Part shown: positions 26,598 through 35,556 of the stretch, in pieces
Layout: each line of letters starts with the position of its first letter
Position numbering within the stretch: the first letter of the stretch is position 1
Made by a program: the position numbers and the translations under genes
Assembly: GCF_004564235.1 (NCBI RefSeq)
Contig: NZ_SOMN01000017.1
Span: 44,403 to 108,402 of the forward strand
DNA: 64,000 nt
From: Cohnella luojiensis
GTDB taxonomy: Bacteria > Bacillota > Bacilli > Paenibacillales > Paenibacillaceae
Direction of reading: 5' to 3'
The notes under the pieces: model-generated
Database searches by the model: none
Told to the model about the DNA's origin: nothing
What the model saw: only the letters and a program-made list of their open reading frames with translations

Positions 26598-27665
26598 CTA
26601 AACTATCATTCTTGCAGTCGATTGACGCCCCAAAAGCCTAGGCGAAATCGCATCTCTTCTGCCCGGATTACCCGCCAGCAGGCCCATTAGCAGCTCTACG
26701 GCACGCGTACAGATTTCTTCCCTTGCGTGGAGAATCGTCGTTAGCGGAGGAGAAGTATAGGCGGTAAACGTATCCCCGTCATATCCCATGACGGAAAGCT
26801 GTCCAGGTATCGAAATGCCGTTGCGCGTAAATTCCATAATGGCTCCCATCGCCATTAAATCATTGGCGCAGAATAAAGCCGTCATTTCCGGATTGCTTTC
26901 CTTCAGGCCGATAGCCGCCGCTGCCCCGCTTGAACCCGAGAAGTCTCCGACCGCCACCAGCCGGCTATCGTGCGCAATGCCGACTTCCCTTAACGCATCG
27001 CAAAACCCCGCATACCGCTCCTTGCATATTCGGAGATGGGGCGGGCCGTTCATGTAACCAATGATGCAATGTCCTTCTTGCAATAACTGTCTTCCCGCTA
27101 GCCTTCCACCCTCTCGGTCATCGGAAATGACAGAGGAGCAGCGAGGTCCGACTACATCCTCGAAATTTACGCAAGGCACCTCAAGCTCCAATGCTTCCTG
27201 CATGATTGGATGAGCTTCCGAGAAAGCCGGAAACAACAAGCAGCCTTCCAAGCTGCGGGAGCCTATGAATTCCGTTAAACGATGCTTCGGATAGTCGGAA
27301 AACGGAACCGAGAAGAAGATCGCGTCCTTGCCATAGCTCTGCAAAGCTTGTTGGATGGGGGAGAACATCTCTATGAATCCCGTGCTCGCTTCAAACTCGA
27401 ATTGCGGGATGAATACCCCGATCATGTTGCTCCCCTTGCCGACAAGCTGCTTGGCACCAAGATGAGGGACGTAACCCATGGCCTTCGCCGTCTCTTGAAC
27501 AAGTTTTCTCGTAGCCGGATTCACGCCGTACACCCCGTTCAAAGCCCGGGATACCGTACTGGCCGATAAATTTAACGCCTTGGCGATCGCTTTGATGCCT
27601 ACGTCATGGAAGCCGGTTTTGTTTCCCGGCGGGTCGGATTCGAAAGTGCGTCCATCGCCGGTCAT
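26598..27665 (-). CDS. LacI-family transcriptional regulator
   Basis: A 355-residue regulator. An in-frame stop lies just upstream of ATG 27665, which fixes the longest start; there is no clear ribosome binding site. An unusual N-terminal extension of about 20 residues precedes the LacI helix-turn-helix (GIKAIAKALNLSASTVSRALNGV), followed by a periplasmic-binding-type effector domain (MIGVFIPQFEF, FCANDLMAMGAIMEF, VMGYDGDTF). It is 23 bases upstream of the ABC operon on the same strand and its own upstream region holds a perfect LacI operator, so it probably regulates itself and perhaps the operon. Effector unknown, likely a sugar. Confidence 0.9.
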   Translation of the reverse strand: MTGDGRTFESDPPGNKTGFHDVGIKAIAKALNLSASTVSRALNGVYGVNPATRKLVQETAKAMGYVPHLGAKQLVGKGSNMIGVFIPQFEFEASTGFIEMFSPIQQALQSYGKDAIFFSVPFSDYPKHRLTEFIGSRSLEGCLLFPAFSEAHPIMQEALELEVPCVNFEDVVGPRCSSVISDDREGGRLAGRQLLQEGHCIIGYMNGPPHLRICKERYAGFCDALREVGIAHDSRLVAVGDFSGSSGAAAAIGLKESNPEMTALFCANDLMAMGAIMEFTRNGISIPGQLSVMGYDGDTFTAYTSPPLTTILHAREEICTRAVELLMGLLAGNPGRRDAISPRLLGRQSTARMIV

Positions 27666-27714
27666 ATCCGATCACAAGAGCAGCGAGACAACATTGGAGA
27701 GATCTCCTTTCTAT

Positions 27715-27734
27715 TTTTGCAAACGTTTGCAAAA
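27715..27734. promoter_or_regulatory. LacI-family operator, perfect 20-bp palindrome
   Basis: TTTTGCAAACGTTTGCAAAA is a perfect palindrome with the central CG and flanking TTGCAAACGTTTGC typical of LacI/GalR operators. It lies 50 bases upstream of the regulator start, where it could overlap its promoter and give autorepression. Confidence 0.8.
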
Positions 27735-27790
27735 CACTCATTTCAATATAAACCGAGAGTAAAATTCTGTCAAACCAGAGTTGACATGTA

Positions 27791-27824
27791 AAAAGCCGCT
27801 TCCCGAAAGCTATCGGTTAGCGGC
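27791..27824 (-). terminator. intrinsic terminator after cheX-cheY
   Basis: On the minus strand GCCGCT pairs with AGCGGC, with an additional CCG/CGG pair within the loop, followed by TTTTT. It lies 54 bases past the cheY stop. Confidence 0.7.
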
Positions 27825-27877
27825 ATTGGCGGCTTCCATTATTTTCAAAGCAATTCGATCTACGGGTACCACTCTCG

Positions 27878-28240
27878 TCAAGCGCCCAACACTTTTCTGA
27901 CCGATTCCAGCACACGTTCCTCATGGAAAGGCTTTACGATAAAATCCTTTGCCCCGGCTTGGATGGCCTGTACGATCAACGATTGTTGTCCCATCGCGGA
28001 ACACATGATGATGTTGGCATTCGGATCGGATACTTTGATCTGTTTGACTGCTTCGATTCCTTCCATAACAGGCATCGTAATGTCCATCGTTACGAAATCG
28101 GGTATTAGATTCCTATATTTTTCAATCGCCATAAGACCATTTTCGGCTTCGCCTACTACCTCATGGCCGCCTTTTTGGAGTATGTTCTTCAGCATCATGC
28201 GCATAAACGCGGCGTCATCGACGATCAATACTTTGGCCAT
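27878..28240 (-). CDS. cheY: CheY-like single-domain response regulator
   Basis: A 120-residue stand-alone receiver. It begins AKVLIVDDAAFMRMML, has Asp53 in TMDITMPVMEG as the phosphorylation site, and the conserved Lys in DFIVKPF. The N-terminus AKVLIVDDAAFMR is the typical CheY start in Firmicutes. The ATG abuts the stop of the cheX-like gene and has GGAGATGG upstream. A role in flagellar-motor control is likely, but other chemotaxis genes are not in the window, so it could serve an accessory system. Confidence 0.88.
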   Translation of the reverse strand: MAKVLIVDDAAFMRMMLKNILQKGGHEVVGEAENGLMAIEKYRNLIPDFVTMDITMPVMEGIEAVKQIKVSDPNANIIMCSAMGQQSLIVQAIQAGAKDFIVKPFHEERVLESVRKVLGA

Positions 28241-28678
28241 TTAACCATCTCCTTGATTTTGCAATAGTAGGATGATATTGATTTCACCAACATTTTCAAA
28301 CTGGACGGGGACCGAGATTCCTCGTTCATATCCATGCAAATGAAGCTTTTCTACCATCACCGTCGGAGGGGTAATATCAATCGTTATTCCTTTGTTGGAT
28401 ATGAGGATAGAAGTATTTCCTGCAACCATGTTCGCCAGCTCCCCGACAAAACTATGAAGGATATCCCCTTCAAGCGGCATGCCATACATAAATTCTCCCA
28501 ACTTGCTGAAGGTTTTGCATTCCCCCTGAATAACGATTCGGCCGTAAGCATGCCCGGTGAAACCTACAAACACCTCGATATCCCTTTGAATGACGGTATC
28601 CTCTAACACATTCGGAGATTGAACGACAGCAGGAATTGGAATCACTTGACGGACGGATTCCATAACACTGTGAAGCAT
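28241..28678 (-). CDS. cheX: CheX/CheC-type chemotaxis phosphatase
   Basis: A 145-residue protein starting at ATG 28678, 8 bases after AAAGGGG; a TTG six codons upstream is less likely. The helix GELANMVAGNTS contains the E-x2-N pattern that CheX/CheC phosphatases use to dephosphorylate CheY-P. Only one such motif is present, as in CheX. Immediate fusion of the two genes (stop next to start) supports a phosphatase-substrate pair. Confidence 0.82.
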   Translation of the reverse strand: MLHSVMESVRQVIPIPAVVQSPNVLEDTVIQRDIEVFVGFTGHAYGRIVIQGECKTFSKLGEFMYGMPLEGDILHSFVGELANMVAGNTSILISNKGITIDITPPTVMVEKLHLHGYERGISVPVQFENVGEINIILLLQNQGDG

Positions 28679-28867
28679 ATCTGTAACCCCTTTCAATGAT
28701 TTCCGCTAAGCATCACCATTTAGTCCCTTGGACTCACATTCTTCTAATTCGAAAATAGTAACATTGAACTAATATCAATCATAAAACCTCGACTATATAC
28801 CTGTAACCGAAAAAGATTTGCGCGATACCGCAAATATTTTGCGGAATTATGTAGAAATTTGTAGAAA

Positions 28868-28900
28868 GAAAAAAGCCCGTACCTCTTAAGTGATACGGGA
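28868..28900 (-). terminator. intrinsic terminator after the NarL-type two-component operon
   Basis: On the minus strand TCCCGTA...TACGGGC is followed by TTTTTTC, 30 bases beyond the response-regulator stop. Confidence 0.75.
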
Positions 28901-28929
28901 CCGTTTCATTCTCATTCTTCTATTCACTT

Positions 28930-29595
28930 TCACGGTGAAGTTTGAGGGAAATCCGAGTCGCTTAACAACTCCATTTGTTTGGCTTTCATCGCTGCCTCGA
29001 ACCGTGATTTGACTTTTAATTTCTGAAAGAGATTGGTTAGACAATACTCCAACGAACGCTGGCTCATGATTAAAGTTTCGGCCATCTCTTTATTGCTTCT
29101 CCCTCTGGCTATTTCTTTTAATATATGATGTTCCTTGTCGCTGATCGCGAAAGTCTCCCTATCATTGTTCACGCTTTGCACCGGGGCGGTTAATCTTCTG
29201 AGTTGTTTCATCAAGTTGAAAGGCAAAACGGCTTCCCCCCGCATCGCACAGCGAACCGCCGTTACCAACTGTTCTTTATTCGCCGTCTTTAATACATATC
29301 CGGATATCCCCGCTTCGATCATCAGGTTAAAATGGTTTTTAAATTCGAACCCCGTGTAGATCAATATAATGGCGTTAGGGGTATTGCCCAATACTTTTTT
29401 TGCGAGATCGATACCGCTTATGTCCGGCATGTGCAAATCTATCAGCATCACATCGAACGGTTGGTTGTCCGTCATTTCCAAAGCCTTCGCGGCAGTTTGC
29501 GCAAAAAAAACCTTCATGTCTCCTTCTTGTTCCAACAACACTTTCGTACCTTCCATTACCGATGGGTGGTCGTCTACTAATAGAATGTCAATCAT
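28930..29595 (-). CDS. NarL/LuxR-family response regulator
   Basis: A 221-residue regulator. The receiver (IDILLVDDHPSVMEG) has Asp53 in IDLHMPDISG, and the C-terminal LuxR-type helix-turn-helix reads ILKEIARGRSNKEMAETL then SLEYCLTNLFQKL. It is encoded 16 bases downstream of a multi-PAS kinase whose HisKA_3 class is the usual NarL partner. GAGGTG precedes its ATG. Target genes are not evident. Confidence 0.9.
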   Translation of the reverse strand: MIDILLVDDHPSVMEGTKVLLEQEGDMKVFFAQTAAKALEMTDNQPFDVMLIDLHMPDISGIDLAKKVLGNTPNAIILIYTGFEFKNHFNLMIEAGISGYVLKTANKEQLVTAVRCAMRGEAVLPFNLMKQLRRLTAPVQSVNNDRETFAISDKEHHILKEIARGRSNKEMAETLIMSQRSLEYCLTNLFQKLKVKSRFEAAMKAKQMELLSDSDFPQTSP

Positions 29596-29611
29596 GATGA
29601 ACGCACCTCAT

Positions 29612-32191
29612 TTATATAGTCAGTATTTCATTGGAAGCCGGTATGCAAATGCAAATAGCTAATCCTTTGTCCGGGGATGACCGGAACTCTATTGTCCCAT
29701 TCATACTCCGAACTCTTTCCTTCATCCCGTAAACTCCCATGCTTACAAAAGTGTTTTCAACCTTGCTGATATCCATTCCGATCCCATTATCTTCGTAATT
29801 CAATTGAATCCAGTCGGGTCCGGACGTTAAGAAAATATGTACCCTCGTTGCGTTTGAATGCTTAGATGCATTTGCCAGAAGCTCTTGTACGATTCGGTAA
29901 AGCCCTGTAATTTGATCGTCCGTTAACGTAAGAGGAATATCGAATGCACTGAATTCAATGGAATAGTTGGAGCGCAATTGCGTGAACTCGAATAATGCCT
30001 CCAGGGAGGAGACGATTCCTTCCTCCTTCAACATAGGCGGTCTTAATTCATTACACGTGATACGGATTTGATAAACGACGTCTAACAACCCTTGCGTAAT
30101 TTGTTCAAGTTGTTCTTGAAGCTTCGCGGGGAGAGATTGATTCGAAATTAGCTGATCCAATTTACGATACCAAATGATTTGTTCTTGAAGGGCGGCATCG
30201 TGAAGATCCTGAGACAGGCGTTTCCTCTCGTGCTCGGACAATTTGAACAAAAGCCTCAGAAGCCATGAAGGAGTCGCTTGATGGGTAGTAATCTCCTCCA
30301 GTTCCTTGGTTAAGTCTTCGATAACGCGGAAGTTATCATAGAGGACGCTCACATAACGGCAAATCGTTTCAAGCCATATTCTATAGGACGGGAGGGTTAA
30401 TGTCTGCGGCTTCTCGCAGATGCAAAGCAAATACATTTTCCCTCTGATTTCTCCGAGCTTTATTATGTGACCGTCCGGCATATCGACAATTTCGCATACG
30501 GGCAGGATATTCTGATTCCATTCGAATAGACTGGACGGCAACCTTTCCGGAATGTGGTGTCCGCACCTAATAAAAAACCGATTGTTTCGCTCGACCTCGA
30601 TTAGACTTACTTTTGATGCCTTAATAACGTCACGAACTTCTTTAATCAACCTTTGTTCCAGTTCATGCACCTTCAGAACGCCGAACAAGTCGCTCGAAAA
30701 CCTGTCGGATAACTCAACCAGGAGCCGATTCATTTCTTCGCTTTTCAATAATGCCTGCTCCGCTTGTTTACGAGCAGAGACATCCACAAGCACGAGTTGA
30801 ACGCTTAACGTTTTGACGTCATAAATCGACGTTACGGAAACATCCACGGTTTTCCCATCCATCCGGATAATTCTATATTCTTCGGGAGAACAAAGCCCCC
30901 GCAAGGATTGTTCCATCCTCTTTCTCGCAAAGCCGCTATCGTCCGGATGAACGAATTTCAGCGGATTGATTCCAATAATTCCGTCTAGTTCCTTGACTCC
31001 TATCAGTTTCAGCCCGGCGGGATTGACGTAAGTAAGTTTCCTGTCTTTATAGACGACAATGGATATCGGAGACAGTTCCACCATTTGGCGATAACGTTCT
31101 TCGCTCTCTTGAAGCGCTCTCTCCATCTTATTCCGTACCGTCACATCATTAATAACCATAAGAGTAGACTGCATTTGGTCATCGAATATTCCGGAAACTT
31201 CGGCTTCGATCGTCTGCCCATCCATTCGGACTAGTTTGTATTCCGAAGTGCCGATGAATTTATTCATCCTTACTAACTCGGCTCTATCTTGAGCCATTTG
31301 AACATATTCCGGATGAACGAAATCGAAGATCGATTTCCCGATAAGTTCCGATACGCTGCCCGCTCCCAGAAGCTTAAGGCCTGCGGCATTAATAAAGATA
31401 AGTTTTCCGTCCCGCATAGATGCTATCGGTTGCGGAGAGAGCTCGATCAGTCGTCTGTACCGCTCTTCGCTCTCCTGTAACTTCCTATCGATTTTCCTTT
31501 TGGAGGTGATATCGGTTCCTATCGCAAATACTCCCGTTATTTCGCCGTTCACATATATCGGGATTTTTTTAACGTCCCAATTCTGAACGTTTCCGTTTAT
31601 ATCGGTAGATGAAATTTCAAATTGTTGCGGTCGGCCGTCTTTTGCCATCTGAAAGTATTCCGCTGCGCGCCGTACACCCTCTGCACCCAGGAATTCTGTC
31701 CATATCTTATGGCCTTCTGCAACATATCCCTCTCCATAAGCGATTTCCGCCGCCTGATTCATCGAAATAATCGTTCCGTCCAGATCCAATTCAAGGATGG
31801 TATCATTGTGGTATTGGAAAAGAGATTTATACCGTTGTTCGCTTCGATGCAACGTGTCCTCTATCATTTTCCGAGAAGTGATATCCACAACGACGCCGTC
31901 GATTCTCGTGATCTCGCAGTTATCGTTTTTCATAGGGATCACCCTAAGTTGAACCCAACAAATTCGACCGTCGGCATGAACAATCCGATATTCGTTGTTA
32001 TCCGGTATTCCTTGGTCAACTTTTGCGGATAAGTTTTCAAACTTGGGGAAATCCTCGGGATGAATGATATCTTTCCAAAAATCCCAGTTAATGAACGTTT
32101 CGGCGGGAAACCCCGTGATTTTAGTTAACTCTTCGGTTATGTAGTCAAATTTCCTATTCGTGTTGTCATAAGACCAAATCGCTAAATCCAC
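29612..32191 (-). CDS. cytoplasmic multi-PAS sensor histidine kinase (HisKA_3 type)
   Basis: An 859-residue kinase without membrane segments, starting at GTG 32191 (GGGG 8 bases upstream). Four PAS domains occupy roughly residues 1-475; the second to fourth each end in a repeated GTS/KTV-like PAC segment, and three share the phrase LQESEERYR at the domain border. A GAF-like region (about 480-630) is followed by a HisKA_3 dimerisation helix with the phospho-His in KRLSQDLHDAALQEQ, and an ATPase domain with YEDNGIGMDISKV. It probably senses an internal redox, gas or small-molecule cue and phosphorylates the NarL-type regulator downstream. Confidence 0.9.
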   Translation of the reverse strand: MDLAIWSYDNTNRKFDYITEELTKITGFPAETFINWDFWKDIIHPEDFPKFENLSAKVDQGIPDNNEYRIVHADGRICWVQLRVIPMKNDNCEITRIDGVVVDITSRKMIEDTLHRSEQRYKSLFQYHNDTILELDLDGTIISMNQAAEIAYGEGYVAEGHKIWTEFLGAEGVRRAAEYFQMAKDGRPQQFEISSTDINGNVQNWDVKKIPIYVNGEITGVFAIGTDITSKRKIDRKLQESEERYRRLIELSPQPIASMRDGKLIFINAAGLKLLGAGSVSELIGKSIFDFVHPEYVQMAQDRAELVRMNKFIGTSEYKLVRMDGQTIEAEVSGIFDDQMQSTLMVINDVTVRNKMERALQESEERYRQMVELSPISIVVYKDRKLTYVNPAGLKLIGVKELDGIIGINPLKFVHPDDSGFARKRMEQSLRGLCSPEEYRIIRMDGKTVDVSVTSIYDVKTLSVQLVLVDVSARKQAEQALLKSEEMNRLLVELSDRFSSDLFGVLKVHELEQRLIKEVRDVIKASKVSLIEVERNNRFFIRCGHHIPERLPSSLFEWNQNILPVCEIVDMPDGHIIKLGEIRGKMYLLCICEKPQTLTLPSYRIWLETICRYVSVLYDNFRVIEDLTKELEEITTHQATPSWLLRLLFKLSEHERKRLSQDLHDAALQEQIIWYRKLDQLISNQSLPAKLQEQLEQITQGLLDVVYQIRITCNELRPPMLKEEGIVSSLEALFEFTQLRSNYSIEFSAFDIPLTLTDDQITGLYRIVQELLANASKHSNATRVHIFLTSGPDWIQLNYEDNGIGMDISKVENTFVSMGVYGMKERVRSMNGTIEFRSSPDKGLAICICIPASNEILTI

Positions 32192-32270
32192 TGTGATAAC
32201 CCCGCACGAATTTTCGATTTTAATTGCTTACTCCATTCTACAATAAATAATGTTTGCGATTAATCCCTCT

Positions 32271-32495
32271 TCAGACTCGTTTTCCTTCCGAAATCAATTC
32301 ATATAGATCGGTCACTCCGCACCCAATAGTATCGGCAATAGAGATTGCGATCTTAAGGGGCATGACTCTTTTGTTTTCGATAAAGTCGGATATCCGTTCC
32401 GGCTTATAAAGCAATGTCCGGGCGAGTCGTTTCCTAGTCATGCCCGATTCGAGCAGTCGTTCGTTAAGCAAGCAGCGGCCAAGTTCGAATTTCAT
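32271..32495 (-). CDS. small Xre/Cro-type DNA-binding protein
   Basis: A 74-residue protein made almost entirely of a Cro/C1 helix-turn-helix: GMTRKRLARTLLYKPERISDFIENKRVMPLKIAI (helices within about residues 18-52), ending ADTIGCGVTDLYEL. ATG 32495 has GGGGGG upstream. It lies 79 bases before the PAS kinase on the same strand and may regulate it or be co-transcribed with it. Confidence 0.8.
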   Translation of the reverse strand: MKFELGRCLLNERLLESGMTRKRLARTLLYKPERISDFIENKRVMPLKIAISIADTIGCGVTDLYELISEGKRV

Positions 32496-32589
32496 ATGCG
32501 GTAACCCCCCGACAATGATTTAGAATTCTTATGAGCGTAAATCCACATTGCAAGATGAAAATCGATGAAGTACAATGAAGCTATATCAT

Positions 32590-32635
32590 GAAAATTATTT
32601 TCTTATAATTATTAAATTATAAGAAAATAATTTTC
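32590..32635. promoter_or_regulatory. 46-bp perfect inverted repeat, probable RpiR operator pair
   Basis: Two 21-base arms that are exact reverse complements (32590-32610 and 32615-32635) are separated by ATTA. Each arm begins with its own near-palindrome, GAAAAT-T-ATTTTC and GAAAAT-A-ATTTTC, whose centres are 33 bases apart, about three helical turns. TATAAT-like -10 sequences lie inside each arm on opposite strands. It sits 19 bases before the rpiR-nagB-nagA operon, as expected of an operator bound by two regulator dimers. Confidence 0.85.
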
Positions 32636-32654
32636 CAACCAAAGGGTGTAAGCC

Positions 32655-33524
32655 TTGAGCATTCTGAATGCAATCCAGGAAAAAATGGAAAGTCTACATT
32701 TAAAGGAACGCGCGTTGGCCGAGTACTTGATCAAGCATCCCCGGCAGGCCGTTCAGATGACGATAACCGAGTTGGCCGCGCAATCGGGAAGCAGCACGGC
32801 TACGATATCCCGGTTCTGCAAAACCTTTCACTCGCAGAACTTTCCCGATTTCAAGCAGAAGCTGGCGACGGAGCTCGTCCAACAGACGGCTGCTCCCAAT
32901 CGATATCAGGACATCGTAGCGGGTAACCCCCTGAACGAGATCGTCTCCGCTATAACGGCGAACCATCTTCGATCGATCACGGATACGACTCAAGTGCTTG
33001 ACTTAAACCAGCTCCGTCTAGCGATCGAAGCCCTGCATCGCGCCACGAGGATCGACCTTTACGGCTCGGCGACATCCGGCATCGTTGCCCAGGATTTCTT
33101 CCACAAGCTGATACGGATCGGGAAGGCGGCAGCCGCTTTCTCGGACCCGCATCTGCAACTGACTTCCGCCGCATCGTTAACTTCCGAGGACGTAGCCGTC
33201 GGCATTTCCTACTCCGGCGAGACGCCGGAGACGATCCATGCCCTGCGTTGCGCTGCGGAGCAAGGAGCCACGACCCTCTCCATCACGCGGTTCGGAGCGA
33301 ATACGCTCGCCGATCATGCGTCGGTCCGACTCTTCACTTCATCCGCGGAGGTCGGCATGAGACGCGGCGATATGGCTTCGAGGATGGCGACTTTACATGT
33401 CGTCGACATTCTGTTCATCGGTCTCGTCAGCGAGCACTTCGAGCAATATGTTCCTCGTCTGGAACTTTCTTATCAAACGGTTAAATCCTACACATCGGGC
33501 AAAGAGGAGAGGAAAAATAAATGA
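32655..33524 (+). CDS. MurR/RpiR-family transcriptional regulator of the nag operon
   Basis: A 289-residue regulator starting at TTG 32655 after AAAGGGTG. It has an N-terminal RpiR helix-turn-helix (MTITELAAQSGSSTATISRF at about 37-56) and a C-terminal SIS sugar-phosphate-binding domain (DLYGSATSGIVAQDF, VAVGISYSGETPETI). Its stop overlaps the nagB start (ATGA), so it should respond to GlcNAc-6-phosphate or glucosamine-6-phosphate and control this operon. Many Bacillales use a GntR-type NagR instead, so an RpiR regulator here is a variation. Confidence 0.9.
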   Translation: MSILNAIQEKMESLHLKERALAEYLIKHPRQAVQMTITELAAQSGSSTATISRFCKTFHSQNFPDFKQKLATELVQQTAAPNRYQDIVAGNPLNEIVSAITANHLRSITDTTQVLDLNQLRLAIEALHRATRIDLYGSATSGIVAQDFFHKLIRIGKAAAAFSDPHLQLTSAASLTSEDVAVGISYSGETPETIHALRCAAEQGATTLSITRFGANTLADHASVRLFTSSAEVGMRRGDMASRMATLHVVDILFIGLVSEHFEQYVPRLELSYQTVKSYTSGKEERKNK

Positions 33525-34249
33525 ATATCCTGACTTTCGACAGCGACGACAAGCTTAACGAGGCTGCGGCGAATATCATCATCGGTCAAATCCAAACGAC
33601 GCCGCGCGCGGTACTCGGGTTGGCTACCGGAGGCACTCCGGTTGGCATCTACAAGCAGGTCGTTCACGAATTCCAAAGAGGGATGTTCAGCTTCCGCAAC
33701 GTGACTACCTTTAACTTGGACGAATACGTTAATCTGCCTATCGACCATCCCGAAAGCTATCATTCCTATATGAACAACCATCTATTCAACCATATCGACT
33801 TGCCGGCCTCGCAATGTCATATCCCGGACGGCAATGCGGCGGATCCCGCTGCCGAATGTCGCAGATACGACGAATCCATCGAGCTTTCCGGTCAGATTGA
33901 CCTTCAACTGCTCGGACTCGGACATAATGGCCATATCGGCTTTAACGAGCCCGCCCATGCTCTTATTAAAGGTACGCATGTCGTTGATTTGGCGGAAGAA
34001 ACCCTCGAGGCCAACGCTCGTTTCTTCGACTCGATCGACGATGTTCCTAAGCAGGCGCTAACGATGGGCGTAGGCACCATCCTGAAAGCCAAGAAAATCC
34101 TGCTCGTCGTCAAAGGTGCCGACAAAGCGGACATCGTGAAGCGCGCTTTGCAAGGACCTATCACGACGGATTGCCCGGCCTCCCTTCTTCAGACGCATCC
34201 TAATCTTATCGTATTGCTGGATTCTTCGGCTGCGGGTAAATTGGCATGA
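33521..34249 (+). CDS. nagB: glucosamine-6-phosphate deaminase
   Basis: A 242-residue enzyme that converts glucosamine 6-phosphate to fructose 6-phosphate and ammonia. Motifs: phosphate loop GLATGGTPVGIYK, TTFNLDEYVNL with the catalytic Asp, and LGLGHNGHIGFNEP with the ring-opening His. Length fits the short Gram-positive form. ATGA overlaps at both ends couple it to the rpiR-type gene and nagA. Confidence 0.96.
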   Translation: MNILTFDSDDKLNEAAANIIIGQIQTTPRAVLGLATGGTPVGIYKQVVHEFQRGMFSFRNVTTFNLDEYVNLPIDHPESYHSYMNNHLFNHIDLPASQCHIPDGNAADPAAECRRYDESIELSGQIDLQLLGLGHNGHIGFNEPAHALIKGTHVVDLAEETLEANARFFDSIDDVPKQALTMGVGTILKAKKILLVVKGADKADIVKRALQGPITTDCPASLLQTHPNLIVLLDSSAAGKLA

Positions 34250-35439
34250 GAAATTACGACAAGAAGGAATTCCAAATCGATAACGCGCGTATCGTGACCC
34301 CCTCCGGTGTTCTCGAACGCGGATCGATAAGATTTAAAGACGGCTTCATCGTTGCAATAGAAAACAATCCATCGGCAATCGAATCCATGCTATCCCCAAG
34401 CAACAAAATCGACTTTTTCGACGCGAAGGGAAGTTGGGTCATCCCCGGATTTATCGATGTTCACGTGCACGGAGGCGCTGGACGGGACTTCATGGATGCG
34501 AACGGCGAGGACATAGAGGCCATTACGAAGTTTCATGCGTCGCATGGAACGACGAGCATGCTGGCTACCACGTTGACCTCCTCCCGTGAGGACTTAACCG
34601 CCGTTCTGGAGCGCGTTAGTTCTTTCATGTCCAGCCCGATGCCCTACGCCCAGGTGATAGGCGTCCATCTGGAAGGACCTCATGTCAACGTGAAATGGAA
34701 AGGCGCGCAGAACCCGGCGTACATCGTCCCTCCGCAGCCGGAATGGTTGGATGAATGGCTGAGCCGCTTCCCGGGCGTCATTAAGATTCAGACTTTGGCG
34801 CCCGAAACGGAAGGAGCGCTTGCCTATATCGAGAAGCTTGCGGCTAACGGCATCGTCGCCAGTTGCGGACATACGGATGCGTCGTACGATCAGATCATTG
34901 CCGCCGCGGACCACGGACTCCGCCATGCAGTCCATACGTTCAACGCCATGAAGCCTCTCCACCATCGCGAACCGGGTACCGTCGGGGCCGTGCTAACCGA
35001 CGATCGGATCATGGCGGAGGTCATCGCCGACGGGCACCATGTGCATCCTGCAGGCATTAAGCTCATCACTCGCGCCAAAGGCAGCCGCAACGTCATCCTC
35101 GTAACGGACGCGATGTCAGGCGCGGGAATGCCCGACGGCGATTACGAGTTGGGCGGTCTAACCGTTCATATGTCATGCGGCGTCGCTCGATTGAAGGAAA
35201 CGGATAGCCTTGCGGGAAGCACGCTCACGATGATCGGAGCCGTCCGGTATCTCGTTCGGGAAGTCGGAGTTACGCTCGAGGAAGCGAGCCGCATGGCAAG
35301 CGCCAACCCGGCCAAACAGCTCGGCATTCATCATGTAACCGGAGCTTTGGAGGTCGGCAAGGCAGCGGACATCCTATTGCTGGACTCTTCGTTGGATCTT
35401 CAAGGAATCTGGGTCAGAGGAAATAAACTATATAGTTAA
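34246..35439 (+). CDS. nagA: N-acetylglucosamine-6-phosphate deacetylase
   Basis: A 397-residue amidohydrolase that removes acetate from GlcNAc-6-phosphate to feed NagB. Motifs: GFIDVHVHGGAGRDFMD, HLEGPHVNVKWKGAQNP with the metal Glu, SCGHTDASYDQ and HAVHTFNAMKPLHHREPG with metal His residues, and LVTDAMSGAG with the catalytic Asp. ATG overlaps the nagB stop. A weak hairpin near 35455-35490 may end the operon. Confidence 0.95.
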   Translation: MRNYDKKEFQIDNARIVTPSGVLERGSIRFKDGFIVAIENNPSAIESMLSPSNKIDFFDAKGSWVIPGFIDVHVHGGAGRDFMDANGEDIEAITKFHASHGTTSMLATTLTSSREDLTAVLERVSSFMSSPMPYAQVIGVHLEGPHVNVKWKGAQNPAYIVPPQPEWLDEWLSRFPGVIKIQTLAPETEGALAYIEKLAANGIVASCGHTDASYDQIIAAADHGLRHAVHTFNAMKPLHHREPGTVGAVLTDDRIMAEVIADGHHVHPAGIKLITRAKGSRNVILVTDAMSGAGMPDGDYELGGLTVHMSCGVARLKETDSLAGSTLTMIGAVRYLVREVGVTLEEASRMASANPAKQLGIHHVTGALEVGKAADILLLDSSLDLQGIWVRGNKLYS

Positions 35440-35556
35440 TCAACGCAAAGAGCTTCCCTTTTTTTAGGAGAAGTTCTTTACTATGATGATTTGAATCGTC
35501 ATAGCCGATGATCAAACTCTCATGAGCGATGATCTGCAAACGATGATTAGCCGCGA

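Noticed and set aside
35440..35500. Strong terminator after nagA
   Set aside because: The stem (AAGAGCTTCCC/GGAGAAGTTCTT) has mismatches, and its T run lies in the loop rather than after the stem. Left as a weak possibility only.
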